Source: Bacteroidales bacterium
GTDB lineage: Bacteria; Bacteroidota; Bacteroidia; Bacteroidales; JAAUTT01
Reading direction: 5' to 3'
Length of the DNA stretch: 12,579 nt
Assembly (NCBI GenBank): GCA_012031335.1
Contig: JAAUTT010000042.1
Span: forward strand, 1-12,579
Part shown: piece after piece, positions 1-9,637 of the stretch
Layout: every line of letters starts with the position of its first letter
Numbering within the stretch: position 1 is the first letter of the stretch
Notes under the pieces: generated by a model
Database searches by the model: none
What the model saw: the letters and a program-made list of their open reading frames with translations, nothing else
What the model was told of the DNA's origin: nothing
Program-made: the position numbers and the translations under genes

Positions 1-678
1 TGAATTTGCCCTGCGCGAAAGTAGCCAGAGCTTATCCGCGCTGCGTAAGGCCAACTCTAAATCGTGCGTGGAGAGCAAGATCGCACAGGCCGTCTCATGG
101 GCCAGTTTTCGCAGGGTTCGCATAATTTCGACACGGCGGGGCAAATCCAGAAAGCGGTTGGCTCATCGAGCAAAATCAGGTGGGGTTCCTGTGCCAATGC
201 GCGTGCAATCATGATTTTTTGCCGTTCGCCGTCACTCATTTCATTAACCGGACGGGCAGCCAGCAACTTTGCCCCTACCGATTCAATCGCCCACTGGATA
301 ATTTTTTTCATCCTGTTCGCTCAGCCGTCCTGACCAGTTGGTATAGGGATAGCGGCCAAAAGCTACCAGGTCTTTTACGGTTATCTGCTGAGAATGTACA
401 ATTTCAGTGGAAACATAACTCATAAATGATGCTAAAGCATTTCGCGAATAACTGTTGAGGGGTTTACCGTGTATAAATATTTCTCCGGAAATTTCCGGAA
501 TTAGTTTTACAAGTGTTTTAATAAGAGTACTCTTGCCTATTCCGTTTTGTCCGGCAATGGCGATAAAATCTCCTTTTTCAATCTTCACACCAGGGAAATT
601 CATCACAGGTACCCTTTGCTTATTGCGTTGATAGCCAACAACAAGGTCTTTAAGCTCAATGATAACATCTCTTTTCAT
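1..678 (-). CDS. btuD: Cobalamin ABC transporter ATP-binding protein, 3' end outside window
   Basis: This is the ATPase that drives B12 import through the BtuC permease at the inner membrane. Seen: Walker [10 protein letters not shown], a Q-loop region (YVSTEI), the signature MSDGERQ (a variant of LSGGERQ), Walker B LILLDEP and the H-loop STHD, in the order of the FecE/BtuD family. About 226 residues are in the window and the C-terminus is missing. The ATG at 676-678 overlaps the btuC stop (ATGA), which suggests translational coupling. Two frameshifts need repair: an extra base in the A7 run at 302-308 (giving DEKIIQW) and a missing C near 148-150 (giving EPTAFLDLP). GC rises from roughly 37% upstream to roughly 55% in the left 340 bases. 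Substrate is inferred from the riboswitch and neighbours; by sequence alone it could be a heme or siderophore ATPase. Confidence 0.88.
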
Positions 679-1705
679 CGTGCCTGGTGATTACGCATAA
701 TGATGTATATGATGATTGGAATACCAATGATAGCCGTAACGGTATTCAAAGGCAGGATGGTTCCGTTTCCGGGCAAAAGGGATAAACTGTCGCTTAACAG
801 CATTACAGAGGCACCAGCCAACACAGAGGCATACATGAGTGGCTTTTGATCTCCCGTTTGCAACATCATACGGCAGAGATGAGGCACAGCAATCCCTATA
901 AAACCAATTGGACCACAAAAAGCGGTAACTGTGCCCGTAAGTATACTGGTACTGAGAAAAATCATCATACGGGCCAGTCTGATATTCAGGCCAAGTGTCT
1001 GGGCATAGTTTTCGCCCAGCAATAACATATTGAGGAATTTTACACTTAACAGACTAATTATTGTACCTACCAGAATAGAGATTGTAAATATATAAATCTG
1101 ACTTCCGCTAACGTTGGAAATACTGCCCATGGTCCATATTACATACGATTTAAGCATAGCCTCGTCGCTGAAATACTGAAGCGCACTTACCACAGCCGAA
1201 AGAATACTGCCAAACATCATCCCGAGAATCAGAATGGTCATAATATCCTTAATCCTTGCAGATACTGCCATTATAAGCAGCAAAACCAACCCGCTTCCCA
1301 ACCATGATGCCAGAATAATCAGCCATTTTCCGGCCCATTCGTTCATAATATTTCCTGAAAAAGATGTATATCCCAGGATTACAAGGGCTACACCAAGACT
1401 GGCTCCGGAGCTTATCCCCAGCACATAGGACCCGCCAGTGGATTCCTGAAAATAGTCTGCATTTGAAGACCGCTAATACTTAGGGCTATTCCGGCGAAAA
1501 CGGCAGTAACCGCTTTGGGTAACCGAAAGCTCAGGATAATAGTTGTCCATTCCTCTCTGGAAGATTCGCCTGTAAATAACGCCCCTATAACCTCCTTAAG
1601 CGGAATATTCACTGATCCCAGCACAATATTGAGCAAAAAAAGAAAAATAAGTGTAATGCCCAGGATGAAATAAATCCTTACATATCTGCCGGAACCAGAA
1701 AGCAT
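675..1705 (-). CDS. btuC: Cobalamin ABC transporter permease, FecCD/BtuC family
   Basis: This is the inner-membrane channel subunit that passes B12 from BtuF to the cytoplasm. It is about 343 residues, normal for the FecCD family, with many hydrophobic segments. Family motifs seen are SFRLPKAVTAVFAG near residue 60, FRNPLAGPYVLGISSGAS near residue 90, and GPIGFIGIAVPHLCR near residue 250, the region that contacts the ATPase. One T is missing near 1426-1428: as given the frame reads PMCWG-stop, and with a restored T it reads PYVLGISSG. The ATG at 1703-1705 lies 7 bases after the small upstream gene, and the stop overlaps the btuD start. Family assignment is firm; specificity for B12 rests on the operon. 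Confidence 0.92.
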
Positions 1706-1712
1706 TTAAATG

Positions 1713-1984
1713 TTAGTTTTTTAAAGATTCAATTTTATCGAGATGGCTTACCATAGCTTTCATCTCCCGATGAATTTCCTTAAAATAGCTATCCGAACCA
1801 GCTCCTTTCGAAGGAGCGTGATTTACCTTTTAATCAGCTCGTTGCGAGTTATTACAATCTCATGAATAATGGTATTTATACCTGTATTCGATTCGGGATG
1901 AAAATGACGGTAGGTAAAACATTCCGATACGAGATCGTAGGTAAGATTGTTAATGCTTTTCTTGAGCAGTCGTTTACTGGCCAT
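1713..1984 (-). CDS. Small conserved-looking protein of unknown function in B12 operon
   Basis: This short gene becomes visible when one G is restored near 1826-1827; before the repair it reads through ELIKR to a stop, and after it continues RVNHAPSKG. The result is a 90-residue soluble protein starting MASKRLLKKSIN and ending IESLKN. It is charged, looks helical, and has a C-terminal half rich in Lys, Glu and His. There is no signal peptide or membrane segment, so it should be cytoplasmic. It starts 5 bases after the btuF stop and ends 7 bases before the btuC start, so it is very probably translated within the operon. The general look (KKxIN-LTYDLVSECF, then HEIVITRNELI) resembles small hypothetical proteins I associate with Bacteroidota, but I know no function. 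Confidence 0.72.
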
Positions 1985-1989
1985 AGCTT

Positions 1990-3159
1990 TTAGTTTAGTT
2001 TTTGATAATATACAAAGGTATGATTTGGCAACAAATGGGGATGAAAAATCGCAATCAAATCTTTTAATACCCAGTCGGGATGAACCACCCCCGATTCCCA
2101 GAAATCATTTCCCCCACCAGGTGACATGCGGGCTGTAAAATTAAATACTTTATTTTCTCTGAATGATTTCACCTTTTCATACGGGAATCCATCGCTGTAA
2201 TTTCGTTCATACTGAAAACTGAACCCGGATTTATCCAAATATCAGCCTTGCCTGCTCTTTCCATAACTGTTTCGAGTGATAGCGCGAGTGATTCGGTTCC
2301 GGTGTCTTCCTTCCATAAATAATCGCCACCTGCGTCGTAAATAAAATTGGATGCATATGATTTCCCACCCGGTACATACCATACTCCTTTCCATGGAAGG
2401 CCACTCAAAACGAATGGTTTTTCATTTTCAACCGTATTGGCTATATTCTTCAGGTTGAGATACGACTGCTCCGTTTGATTAAATATAGCTGTTGCCGAAT
2501 CTTCCAGACCGAAGAAAGCACCGACAAACTTCAGCCATTCAGCTTTTCCCAATGGGGTTCGTTCGAGGTACTCAGCATTTAAAACTACTTTTATACCCAG
2601 CTGTTTCAAACGTTGAAACTGCCCCGAAACTTCGCTTCCCACACCATAAGCCATCACAAAATCGGGTTTGAGACTGAGGATTGTTTCCATATTGATGGCC
2701 TGGTCGTAACCCACATTGCCGATTTTACCCTGATCGACCTTTTTACGGATTGCAGCATCGTATATAAACTCAGGTGCCGAAACACCACATATAACATCCT
2801 CTTTGCCCAATTCCTTCAGAAAAGCAAGATGGGTGGTCGATAAACATACTACTTTTTTAACCGGAAGACTGATAAAATCAAATTTCTTTAAAGAATCAGG
2901 TACAAGATTTTTATCCTTTCCCAGAATATATTTATACTCCACCCCTTCGGCATGTTGCCAGGGATTAAAAACACTGACAATAGTATAATTGGCATATTTT
3001 TCTATCTTAAAACCTTCGGCATACTTGTTTTCTATGCCAATTGGTTTATCCACAGCAGAATTTAGGGCTTTTTCTCTCGTATTTTTACAAGCGCTTACAA
3101 CAAAAAAAAAGTAAAAATACAATCAAACAAATTCTGATATTTTGAATTACTAAATGCAT
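1990..3159 (-). CDS. btuF: Cobalamin substrate-binding lipoprotein, BtuF-like
   Basis: This periplasm-facing lipoprotein binds B12 arriving through BtuB and delivers it to BtuC. It is about 389 residues with the two-lobed type III binding-protein pattern: PVKKVVCLSTTHLAFLKELG in lobe 1, NMETILSLKPDFVMAYG, a long linking helix, then WINPGSVFSMNEI and GGGNDFWESGVVHPDWVLKDLIAIFHP in lobe 2. I chose the ATG at 3157-3159: it gives a signal peptide ending in the lipobox VVSAC, if one base is removed from the homopolymer at 3102-3110 (a nine-base run). A second frameshift near 2180-2182 lacks a T (giving DSRYEKVKSF). The residues after the lipid cysteine (KNTREK) are not acidic, which fits retention in the periplasm. 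It starts 6 bases after the protease stop. A heme- or siderophore-binding protein is the alternative. Confidence 0.87.
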
Positions 3160-3165
3160 CGATAA

Positions 3166-5386
3166 TTATTTAACAACCATAAATTTAGCATAGAAATAGC
3201 CGCGACCAGCAATCGTAGCTCTTATTATGTACATTCCAGGTAAAAGAGAGGAAACATCTAACCGGATTTTAGAATTATCATTTTCACTTTCCAGATAACA
3301 GGATCGGCCATAAAGATCGTAAACCGAAAGCTTAACATTACCTTCATAAGGTAATTCAACTACCATAGTCCCTGATGAAACCGGATTGGGGTAAACCTTT
3401 AGGATGCGTTTATCATTAGCAAGTTTAGGTGTACTGTTGATTAAACTGCAGGAATAAGTTTTACTGCCAGTGAACTGTATAGGCTGGGACTGGTAGCACC
3501 GGAAATACTATGCCAGGTACCGCTCTGAAAAATGTACATACCCGAAAATCCCGAAACACCCCGATCCTGAGCCTGATACACGGCAAATGTATCCTGACTG
3601 GCCGAATAGTTAACCGAATAACCGAGATAAACCGGACCATTGACATATAGGATCGAATCGAATTCAAGGTAGTTTTCAGTCCCGGCAGTAATATCTTTTA
3701 AGTATATCGACCGGGAACATATCTCGTCTCCCGGAACCATTCCATCTTTCCAAAGTTTAATGGTAATAAACGAAAGCGGGGATGCATTGTATACCTTGGC
3801 AACATTCAGGTATAGTCCGGGGATTTTAAGCGTACCGCTTACATTAATTTTCTCGGCAAATTGAGTTACCAATTGGGAATTATGCCCGCTGTATGCTCCC
3901 CAGCTTAGTCCGGAGGTATACAATCGCTGTATTTCACTGGTGCTGATGTTGCTGATAGTATCGCACGATGCCTTTTCGGCTTCATAAGGATCGTGTCCCT
4001 GAAGGGATATTACTCCAGAATTAAGCGGATCAAGCCATGCTTTCAATTGTTTTTTTGGTTCTGCATAATCGGCCCAGGAATTGGATAATTTAGCGAAATA
4101 GTCTTTTACCGGAGTGGTGCAGTTTGCTTCTCCACCAGTGAGATCGCCCACCACAAGATGTTCCTGGTTAAATAAGGGTCCTCCTGAAGATCCCTTTTCA
4201 GTAGTTCCTGCCTCCCAACTATTAATCATCCAGTGTGTGTTTGGATTATAATCTTCCTCGAAGGTGGCTGGCACGGCGGCATCATTGTCGATAGTTATCT
4301 TTTTAAAATCGCCGTTGGGATGGTGAACGGTAGCTGAACTTAAAGGCGGATTTGTTGACCTGTTCCATCCGGCAAAATAAATTCTACTGTTGAATGGGGG
4401 CAATCCGTTAAGTTTTACAAGGGAAAAATCGAGAAAAGGTGTTGTGGCAATTAATTGAGAACCGGTAATGGAAAATTGTTTTGGACCGTCAACGCCACCG
4501 CATTTCCATTTTTCGTAATTGAAAAGAAATACCGTTGTTGCTGCTTTAGTGGAGGTATCAATACAGTGGTTAGCGGTTAGTATATAAGGTGTATTATCAA
4601 TCGCTGTGTTATTTAGCAATGTGCCTGTACACAATTCTTTTCCAGCTACCAGAAGCCTGCAAACGGCATATTTTCGCGTTGCCAGGCAAGTCCCGGATCA
4701 CAGTTAATATCAATATTACATGCACCTGAACCTGTGATAGCTAAACCATTTTTAAAGGTACTTCCGAAAATATTAATATAATCGTGTCCAAGTTTCGAAA
4801 CTTCCAGATCGCCATAACTGTTTACCGATGAAGGTACATTCAGTTCAATGATGATAGAATCGCCCGGCAAGGGTTCTGTTGCAAGGATAAAAGCCTGACT
4901 ATTATTCTGATCCGAAAAGGCTCCAAGGATATGCTGCTGGTCTGGGGTATAAATATACAGCTTCACATCATTTTCAAGCTGAAACCTCCCAAAAATTATA
5001 TTTAGGGAAAAAGCTCCTCTTGAAGTAATACCCATACGCCATATCCTGTCTCCATTTTCGAGTATAATCCATTCTCCCGAATTTTCGGGAGTAAAAGCCA
5101 GATGATAAATATGCGCAAATTCAAGTTTTTTAAGTTTGCTTACCTCCTGTTCACTATTCCGGCTGGCTTTAAGCTTGCTGAATTCGGGCATCGATTCGAA
5201 ATGATCAGGTTTTGCCAAATCGTGAATAACAGATAATGGAACACCCGAAATTGATTGCTGAGAAAATAGTGATGTTGGATAGAAAAATGTTAATACTGAA
5301 ATAGCAGAAACGATAAGGAGAAATATCCTCTGGTCTCTGTTCTTATTGTATGAATCTCTATAAATCCTTGTACTGCGATAATTCAT
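3166..5386 (-). CDS. Secreted lysyl-endopeptidase-like serine protease with T9SS sorting domain
   Basis: The rebuilt protein has about 740 residues. Order: N-terminal signal anchor (IFLLIVSAISVLTFF, then FSQQ), a propeptide-like region, a trypsin-fold protease domain, a beta-rich domain, and a type A T9SS sorting domain with LKVYPNPVSSG. The catalytic triad is visible: His in TANHC, Asp in FLDFSLVKL, Ser in KGSSGGPLF. Paired cysteines (GACNIDINC, AVCRLLVAGKELC, NHC) match the lysyl endopeptidase family (S1, Achromobacter protease I type). Export by T9SS to the surface or medium is expected. Two frameshifts: one base missing near 4675-4678 (giving WQRRKYAVCRLL) and one T missing at 3443-3445 (giving IPAVLINSTPK). 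It sits 29 bases after btuG and 6 before btuF, so it is part of the B12 operon. Protease fold is sure; Lys specificity and a B12 role are not shown. Confidence 0.87.
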
Positions 5387-5415
5387 TTATACGATTACTT
5401 TTCAGTAAATTAACA

Positions 5416-6528
5416 TTAATCGTATTTAAAGCAAAAGGATGCGGGAATGATATCCGTTTTAAATGAATCAATCGCAACCCCATTACCACTGTATCTGAAT
5501 ACCCATCCTGCCTGGAGGTAATCGATAGCGTCGCTCACATAAATATCCTTATTTTTGGATCCACACCTAATGCATAAAAGAGCCTTCCCTGCTCACTTAT
5601 AAATGGCTTTTCCGGCAAGGTTTGTGCAGTTATGGCCATCTTATAAACCCCGCCATTATCGACAGAACTTCCCCATGAACCATTCAGAAAGAAAAGCGTA
5701 TCGGCAGAACTATTGCTACATAAACGTGTTGGCGCCGAATTCATGTCGGGGAAAAAATATTCTGCTTCGATGGTAAACGAAACAGGGTTAATTCTGGTTA
5801 AACAAGCTTTGGATTTACCACCGGGAAGACTGGACAGGCCGCCATCGCTGAGTACCCAGAGCTTTTCATTTTTGTCCAGCACCATACTGTTAGGTTGTTT
5901 TGTAACTGTGAGCGTGTCGACAAGTGCATCTGTTGTATGGTTTATCCTTTGAATGGTATTCTGTTTCGACCAGTTACCAACAAAAACATAGTTCCCATGC
6001 TTTACCATGCTTTCGCTTCCTTTTTTCAGGAAATATTTCCTAGAACACTGAAACTCCCCGGCTGTACGATGGTGATTGAATTGCTGTAAAGATCGCTGAT
6101 ATAAGCTTTTTCGCTGTTTATTATGAGCAACTGCCGAGGCGATACCAACCCTGGATAATTGCTTTGAACTTAAAGGTGTTGGCATTCATAACCAAAACCT
6201 TGCCCGAATTATTAACAACCAGAAAGGCAAGTGAATCCATAAGGGTCATAGATTGTAAAACATCGCCCACCGGAAAACCATTGGTCTTGAAAAATACCTG
6301 ATTTGAAATTTGCCGGCTTTGGGTATTATAAAAGGATAGCGAAGAGTTGCCATAAGTGTAATTTCCTTCGTTCAATATGAATACACCTTCTTCTTCATAA
6401 AAATTTCTCAAGAGGAAGCTCATCTTCGCACGAATTAAATTATCAATATCCCTAAAAGCGATATTATGCTGAAAAAATACGAAACATATTTTCTTTTGAA
6501 TATTCATTGGCAGAGTTTTAACAAACAT
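5416..6528 (-). CDS. btuG: Surface B12-binding beta-propeller lipoprotein, BtuG-like (DUF5074/YncE)
   Basis: BtuG-type lipoproteins cap BtuB on the cell surface and bind B12 with very high affinity (known from gut Bacteroides). Seen here: GVFILNEGNYTYGNSSLSFYN, the typical DUF5074 opening, then propeller-like repeats such as SMVKHGNYVFVGNWS, NSMVLDKNEKLWVLSDGG and FYALGVDPKNKDIYVSDA. Length is about 370 residues and it ends SFCFKYD-stop. Six frameshifts must be repaired: extra T in runs at 6472-6477, 6437-6439 and 6399-6403; missing bases near 6147, 6027-6031 and 5552-5556. The first three rebuild a lipoprotein signal ending LLGILIINSC followed by EDELPLE; the acidic start resembles the Bacteroidota surface export signal. 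The start is either 6528, right after GGGGAGGAG, or the internal ATG at 6507, which gives a more usual signal peptide. Confidence 0.85.
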
Positions 6529-6540
6529 CTCCTCCCCTTT

Positions 6541-6556
6541 CCTTGCCGAAAAGCAA
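6541..6556 (-). other. Small stem-loop between btuB and btuG
   Basis: A 5-bp perfect inverted repeat (cttgc at 6543-6547 region with gcaag, six-base loop) lies in the 67 bases between the btuB stop and the btuG start, just upstream of the GA-rich ribosome-binding sequence. It could stabilise the btuB end of the message or tune btuG translation. There is no T run after it, so a terminator is unlikely. Such a short stem may be chance. Confidence 0.3.
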
Positions 6557-6595
6557 GATTACCAATAACATAAGGGAGGAAATGTTTGAACATTT

Positions 6596-8529
6596 TTAGT
6601 ATGAGAGTTTCAAAGTAAGTGTATAATTTCTTCCTGGCATAGCCCTTTGCCTAATTACCTGATATTGTTTATCGAGCACATTGTTTAACCTGAAATTAAT
6701 ATCCAGGAGGATCTTTCCCATGGTAATCTTCTTACCACAACCTAAATCGATAAAAATAGTAATAAGGCATCAGGTGAACATTATCTTCTGACGTTGAAGT
6801 CCACCGGGCGCCTGTATATGATACGACAACACCGACGAACCAGGTGCCTTTCTCAAGATAGAGGTGCGCATTACCAATGTGTTTGGGTATATAAATCAGT
6901 TGCATACCATATGAATCGGACATCCTGTCCTCATTGGTAGTTCTGGTAAATCCATAATTTCCCCGAACCTGATATTTTACCGAACCAAGATTCCCTTTTA
7001 CCGTTCCATTCATTTCGGCTCCACGCGAAAAAACCTTGTTTACATTATCTGCTGTCCAATACCTGTATTCACTTGGATGCCAAAGAATCCAGTTATCGAT
7101 CCGGGAGGCAAATCCGGTTAATTCAAACTGATAATTGATGTTACCTATCCCGTCACTCCATATTAGACCTGCGTCGGATTGATATCCTTCTTCAGGCTTA
7201 AGATCCGGATTACCACCAGGGGTAAAATATAAATCGTCCAGATTAGGAACATGCAGGTTTCGTCCAATATTGGCTTTGAAAGTGAGCGTACCAGGTTTAA
7301 TTAACTTGTATTCAATTCCTGCTGCAGCAATAAAAGGCATTAGCTTATGGTCGACCATTTTCTGCTGAGCAAGAGCATACCCCGAAAAAGCTCCTGAAAA
7401 ACATAATGATAGGAGGTTTGAAGGTTTATATCAGTTCGATCCACATCAAAACCTGTTTGTTCAATCTTATCATTATACGATGCCTGAGTAAAAACTGCTT
7501 CGGCCGATGTTTTCCAAACCGCTTTATCAGAAAGATTGTGCTGAACATTGAGTTTATTTGAAAAGACATGACTAACACTTCTTGTGTCAAAATTTACCCA
7601 AATGCCACCCGGGTTTGAGTTTGAAAGGATATAGCCAAGGGTGGCATAGTTGTAACCCATGTTGAATGAAATACTGGTTTTAGCACCATAATATTTCCAT
7701 TCGCCCAGCAGGTTAAAATGCATGTCTTTTTGGTTCTCATACCTGTCCGATCCGCCATACGACATAATGGGAGGTAAATTGCGGTCGCTCCACATGCTCA
7801 TAGCTTTTATGCCAGCAAATTGTTTCGATGTGAGTTTATAATAAAACTCCTGCAGAAATCCGGTTTTCTGATAACTGGCATTCTTTTGCCGTACATAGCA
7901 TTTCTACCGGTGGCGTTATCGAAATATTTGAAATTATTACGGGAATTATCCCTGTAAATTCTGGTATTACTTACAAACCGGTCTTTACTCACTTCCAGCT
8001 TCAACTGCGAAAGGAAATAGCCAAAACTGCCTGCTGTTTGGGAGAATGATACCTGTGTGCCTGTATTCCAGGTTGGTGTGTTGTTCATGTTGATACATCC
8101 TCCCAACCCACCGGAAGTCTTAGCCAGAGAACTGCTTCCATAATAAAGGGAAACTTCGTCAGTAAAAAAAACAGGCAATAAGGATAAATCGGTTTGTCCC
8201 CATAAAGGAGAATTAATATTCAGGCCATTCCATAATACCTGTGTATGTGAAGCTGCTGTACCCCGAAAGGTAGCTGTAGATAAGCCGCCTGCCCCGTATG
8301 ATTTAATATAAAGGGTGGAATTTTTGAGCAGTAAATCGGATAACCCTGTGTGACTGGAATTGCCTATAACAATGGAATCGATACTCCGCATCTGCAGACC
8401 ATTTTCTGTAATCTGCCTTGCTGAGGTAACAAAAACTTCTTTCAGGTTGATGGTATCCTTTAGCGATTGACTGTTAAGGACCTGGACAACCGTTAAAAAG
8501 TACAACAATATGAGCGCAGAGCGAATCAT
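6596..8529 (-). CDS. btuB: TonB-dependent outer-membrane cobalamin receptor, BtuB-like
   Basis: This is the outer-membrane channel that imports B12 using TonB energy. It is about 644 residues with a signal peptide (SALILLYFLTVVQVLNSQS), a TonB-box-like stretch (LKEVFVTSAR), a plug domain (residues about 40-160, with STATFRGTAASHTQVLWNG and the GSSSLAKTSGGLGG loop), and a 22-strand barrel with NLHVPNLDDLYFTPGGNPDLKPEEG and a C-terminal RNYTLTLKLSY. It lacks the N-terminal carboxypeptidase-like extension of SusC-type receptors, as expected of BtuB. Three frameshifts: missing T near 7896-7898 (then YVRQKNASYQK), missing G in the run at 7380-7383 (then RGYALAQQKM), extra T at 6752-6756 (then FIDLGCGKK). 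The start overlaps the upstream stop as ATGA. B12 specificity comes from the riboswitch and btuG next door. Confidence 0.92.
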
Positions 8530-9563
8530 TCGACCAACAATTTTATTGTTTCTGCACTTTCTTCAGAATGAATTAAAAGCAAGTATAAACCTGGTTTTAA
8601 TTCAGGAAGGTTAACTTTTGTTTGACTGTCGGCATCAGAAACCCAGGTTTTGAGACGCTTACCAGTTAATGTGCAAAGCTCTATTTTAGTTGATTTAAAG
8701 ATATTTCCCGTGATATTGAGCTGGTCGTTATGTCTCACAGGATTTGGCCATACCTTAAACTCCTTTTGAATTTCCTGACTAGAAATACAGGTTAATTTGT
8801 TAAAATGAATCACACCAACGGCATCAAGATCGAAACCTCCCGACCAGAATTCGGTAGGAAAAGGATCGTTTATAACCTGTCCCTTTGAGTCATAGCGGGC
8901 ATAATCAGGATTAATATTTCCAACTACATCCACCAGGCGGACAAAGTTTATACTGTCGGTATTAATTCCGGTACTATCCTTTATGTCTTCAAGATCGAAT
9001 GGAGTACCATAATTTGCAACATATTTCCCAGCGAAATTGTGGATATGTTCAGGCTTAATCTGTCCAAAAGAAGCCATTTGCTCCGAAGCCGGAGTATTGG
9101 ATACCGCAGGAAAACGGACAAAACGTTTACCATCGGTACTTACCTCAACAAAAGCAAGTTCCAGAAAATACTGAAAAGGAGATTCCTGCATCTTCATACC
9201 ATTTTCGAAAACGGCAAAATCGGCACCGGCACCATTACGTAAAGGAAAATCAAAAGTAAGAATGGCAGTTCCTCCATCGCCAAGGCTAATACAATCGAGC
9301 GCTCCGCCGGGTTTTCCTGTTGCCATAGCTTCGGTTCCAAAAAATGCTTTATTCGAAGTAAAATTGTTTTGGGTAAAGACCACAGTTGTATCGGATACAT
9401 TGATGTAACCCCGTTGAACCTTACATGTTTTAGCCCAGCCAGTAAACAAGGCATCGTCCTTATGAATAGCAGTAGAGCCATTTTCTCCGGCAGCAGGCGC
9501 AAATTGCCCGAACAATTTCGAACCAATTGATACTACTAAAATTATGAGTAATATTCTTTTCAC
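8526..9563 (-). CDS. T9SS-exported surface protein of unknown function in B12 operon
   Basis: This is the only gene in the window with no frameshift. From the GTG at 9561-9563 it encodes about 345 residues: a signal peptide (RILLIILVVSIGSKLFGQ), a beta-rich domain with CISLGDGGTAILTFDFP, GADFAVFENG, ELAFVEVSTDGKRFVRFP and WSGGFDLDAVGVIHF, then a type A T9SS sorting domain with FKVWPNPVRHND and KPGLYLLLIHSEE. It should be exported and held on the surface. The open frame extends up to 9641, but that would give a 46-residue leader and would run through a strong hairpin, so I prefer the GTG. The stop overlaps btuB. The repeated Asp/Gly-rich motifs suggest a lectin-like or calcium-binding sandwich. 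I know proteins of this style near B12 transport genes in Bacteroidota but no proven function. Confidence 0.78.
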   Translation of the reverse strand: MKRILLIILVVSIGSKLFGQFAPAAGENGSTAIHKDDALFTGWAKTCKVQRGYINVSDTTVVFTQNNFTSNKAFFGTEAMATGKPGGALDCISLGDGGTAILTFDFPLRNGAGADFAVFENGMKMQESPFQYFLELAFVEVSTDGKRFVRFPAVSNTPASEQMASFGQIKPEHIHNFAGKYVANYGTPFDLEDIKDSTGINTDSINFVRLVDVVGNINPDYARYDSKGQVINDPFPTEFWSGGFDLDAVGVIHFNKLTCISSQEIQKEFKVWPNPVRHNDQLNITGNIFKSTKIELCTLTGKRLKTWVSDADSQTKVNLPELKPGLYLLLIHSEESAETIKLLVE

Positions 9564-9578
9564 ATTTTTAACTTTTAA

Positions 9579-9609
9579 CCTGGCCGGACCCTTACGAGTG
9601 CCGGCCAGG
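9579..9609 (-). other. GC-rich perfect hairpin upstream of the T9SS surface protein
   Basis: A 9-bp perfect inverted repeat (cctggccgg at 9579-9587, ccggccagg at 9601-9609) with a 13-base loop lies between the DUF4465 gene stop and the preferred GTG start of the next gene. The stem is all strong pairs but one. No T run follows on either strand, so it does not look like an intrinsic terminator. It may act as a stability or translation element inside the operon message, setting levels of the first gene against the rest. Confidence 0.6.
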
Positions 9610-9637
9610 GCATTAAAAAGGCTGGTCGGATTTATCA

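Noticed and set aside
64..425. Plus-strand open frames opposite btuD
   Set aside because: They lie opposite a recognisable ATPase and have no family resemblance.
1947..2138. Plus-strand open frame opposite the btuF end
   Set aside because: Shadow of btuF and of the small gene; composition and content look random.
675..3159. Heme or siderophore importer instead of B12 importer
   Set aside because: The families are shared, but the riboswitch, BtuG, DUF4465 protein and tight gene spacing favour cobalamin. It remains the main alternative for specificity.
5713..6089. Plus-strand open frames opposite btuG
   Set aside because: Antisense shadows with no motif; the minus strand carries a clear DUF5074 protein.
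9579..9609. Intrinsic transcription terminator
   Set aside because: No T run follows the stem on either strand and the genes around it are co-oriented and tightly packed.
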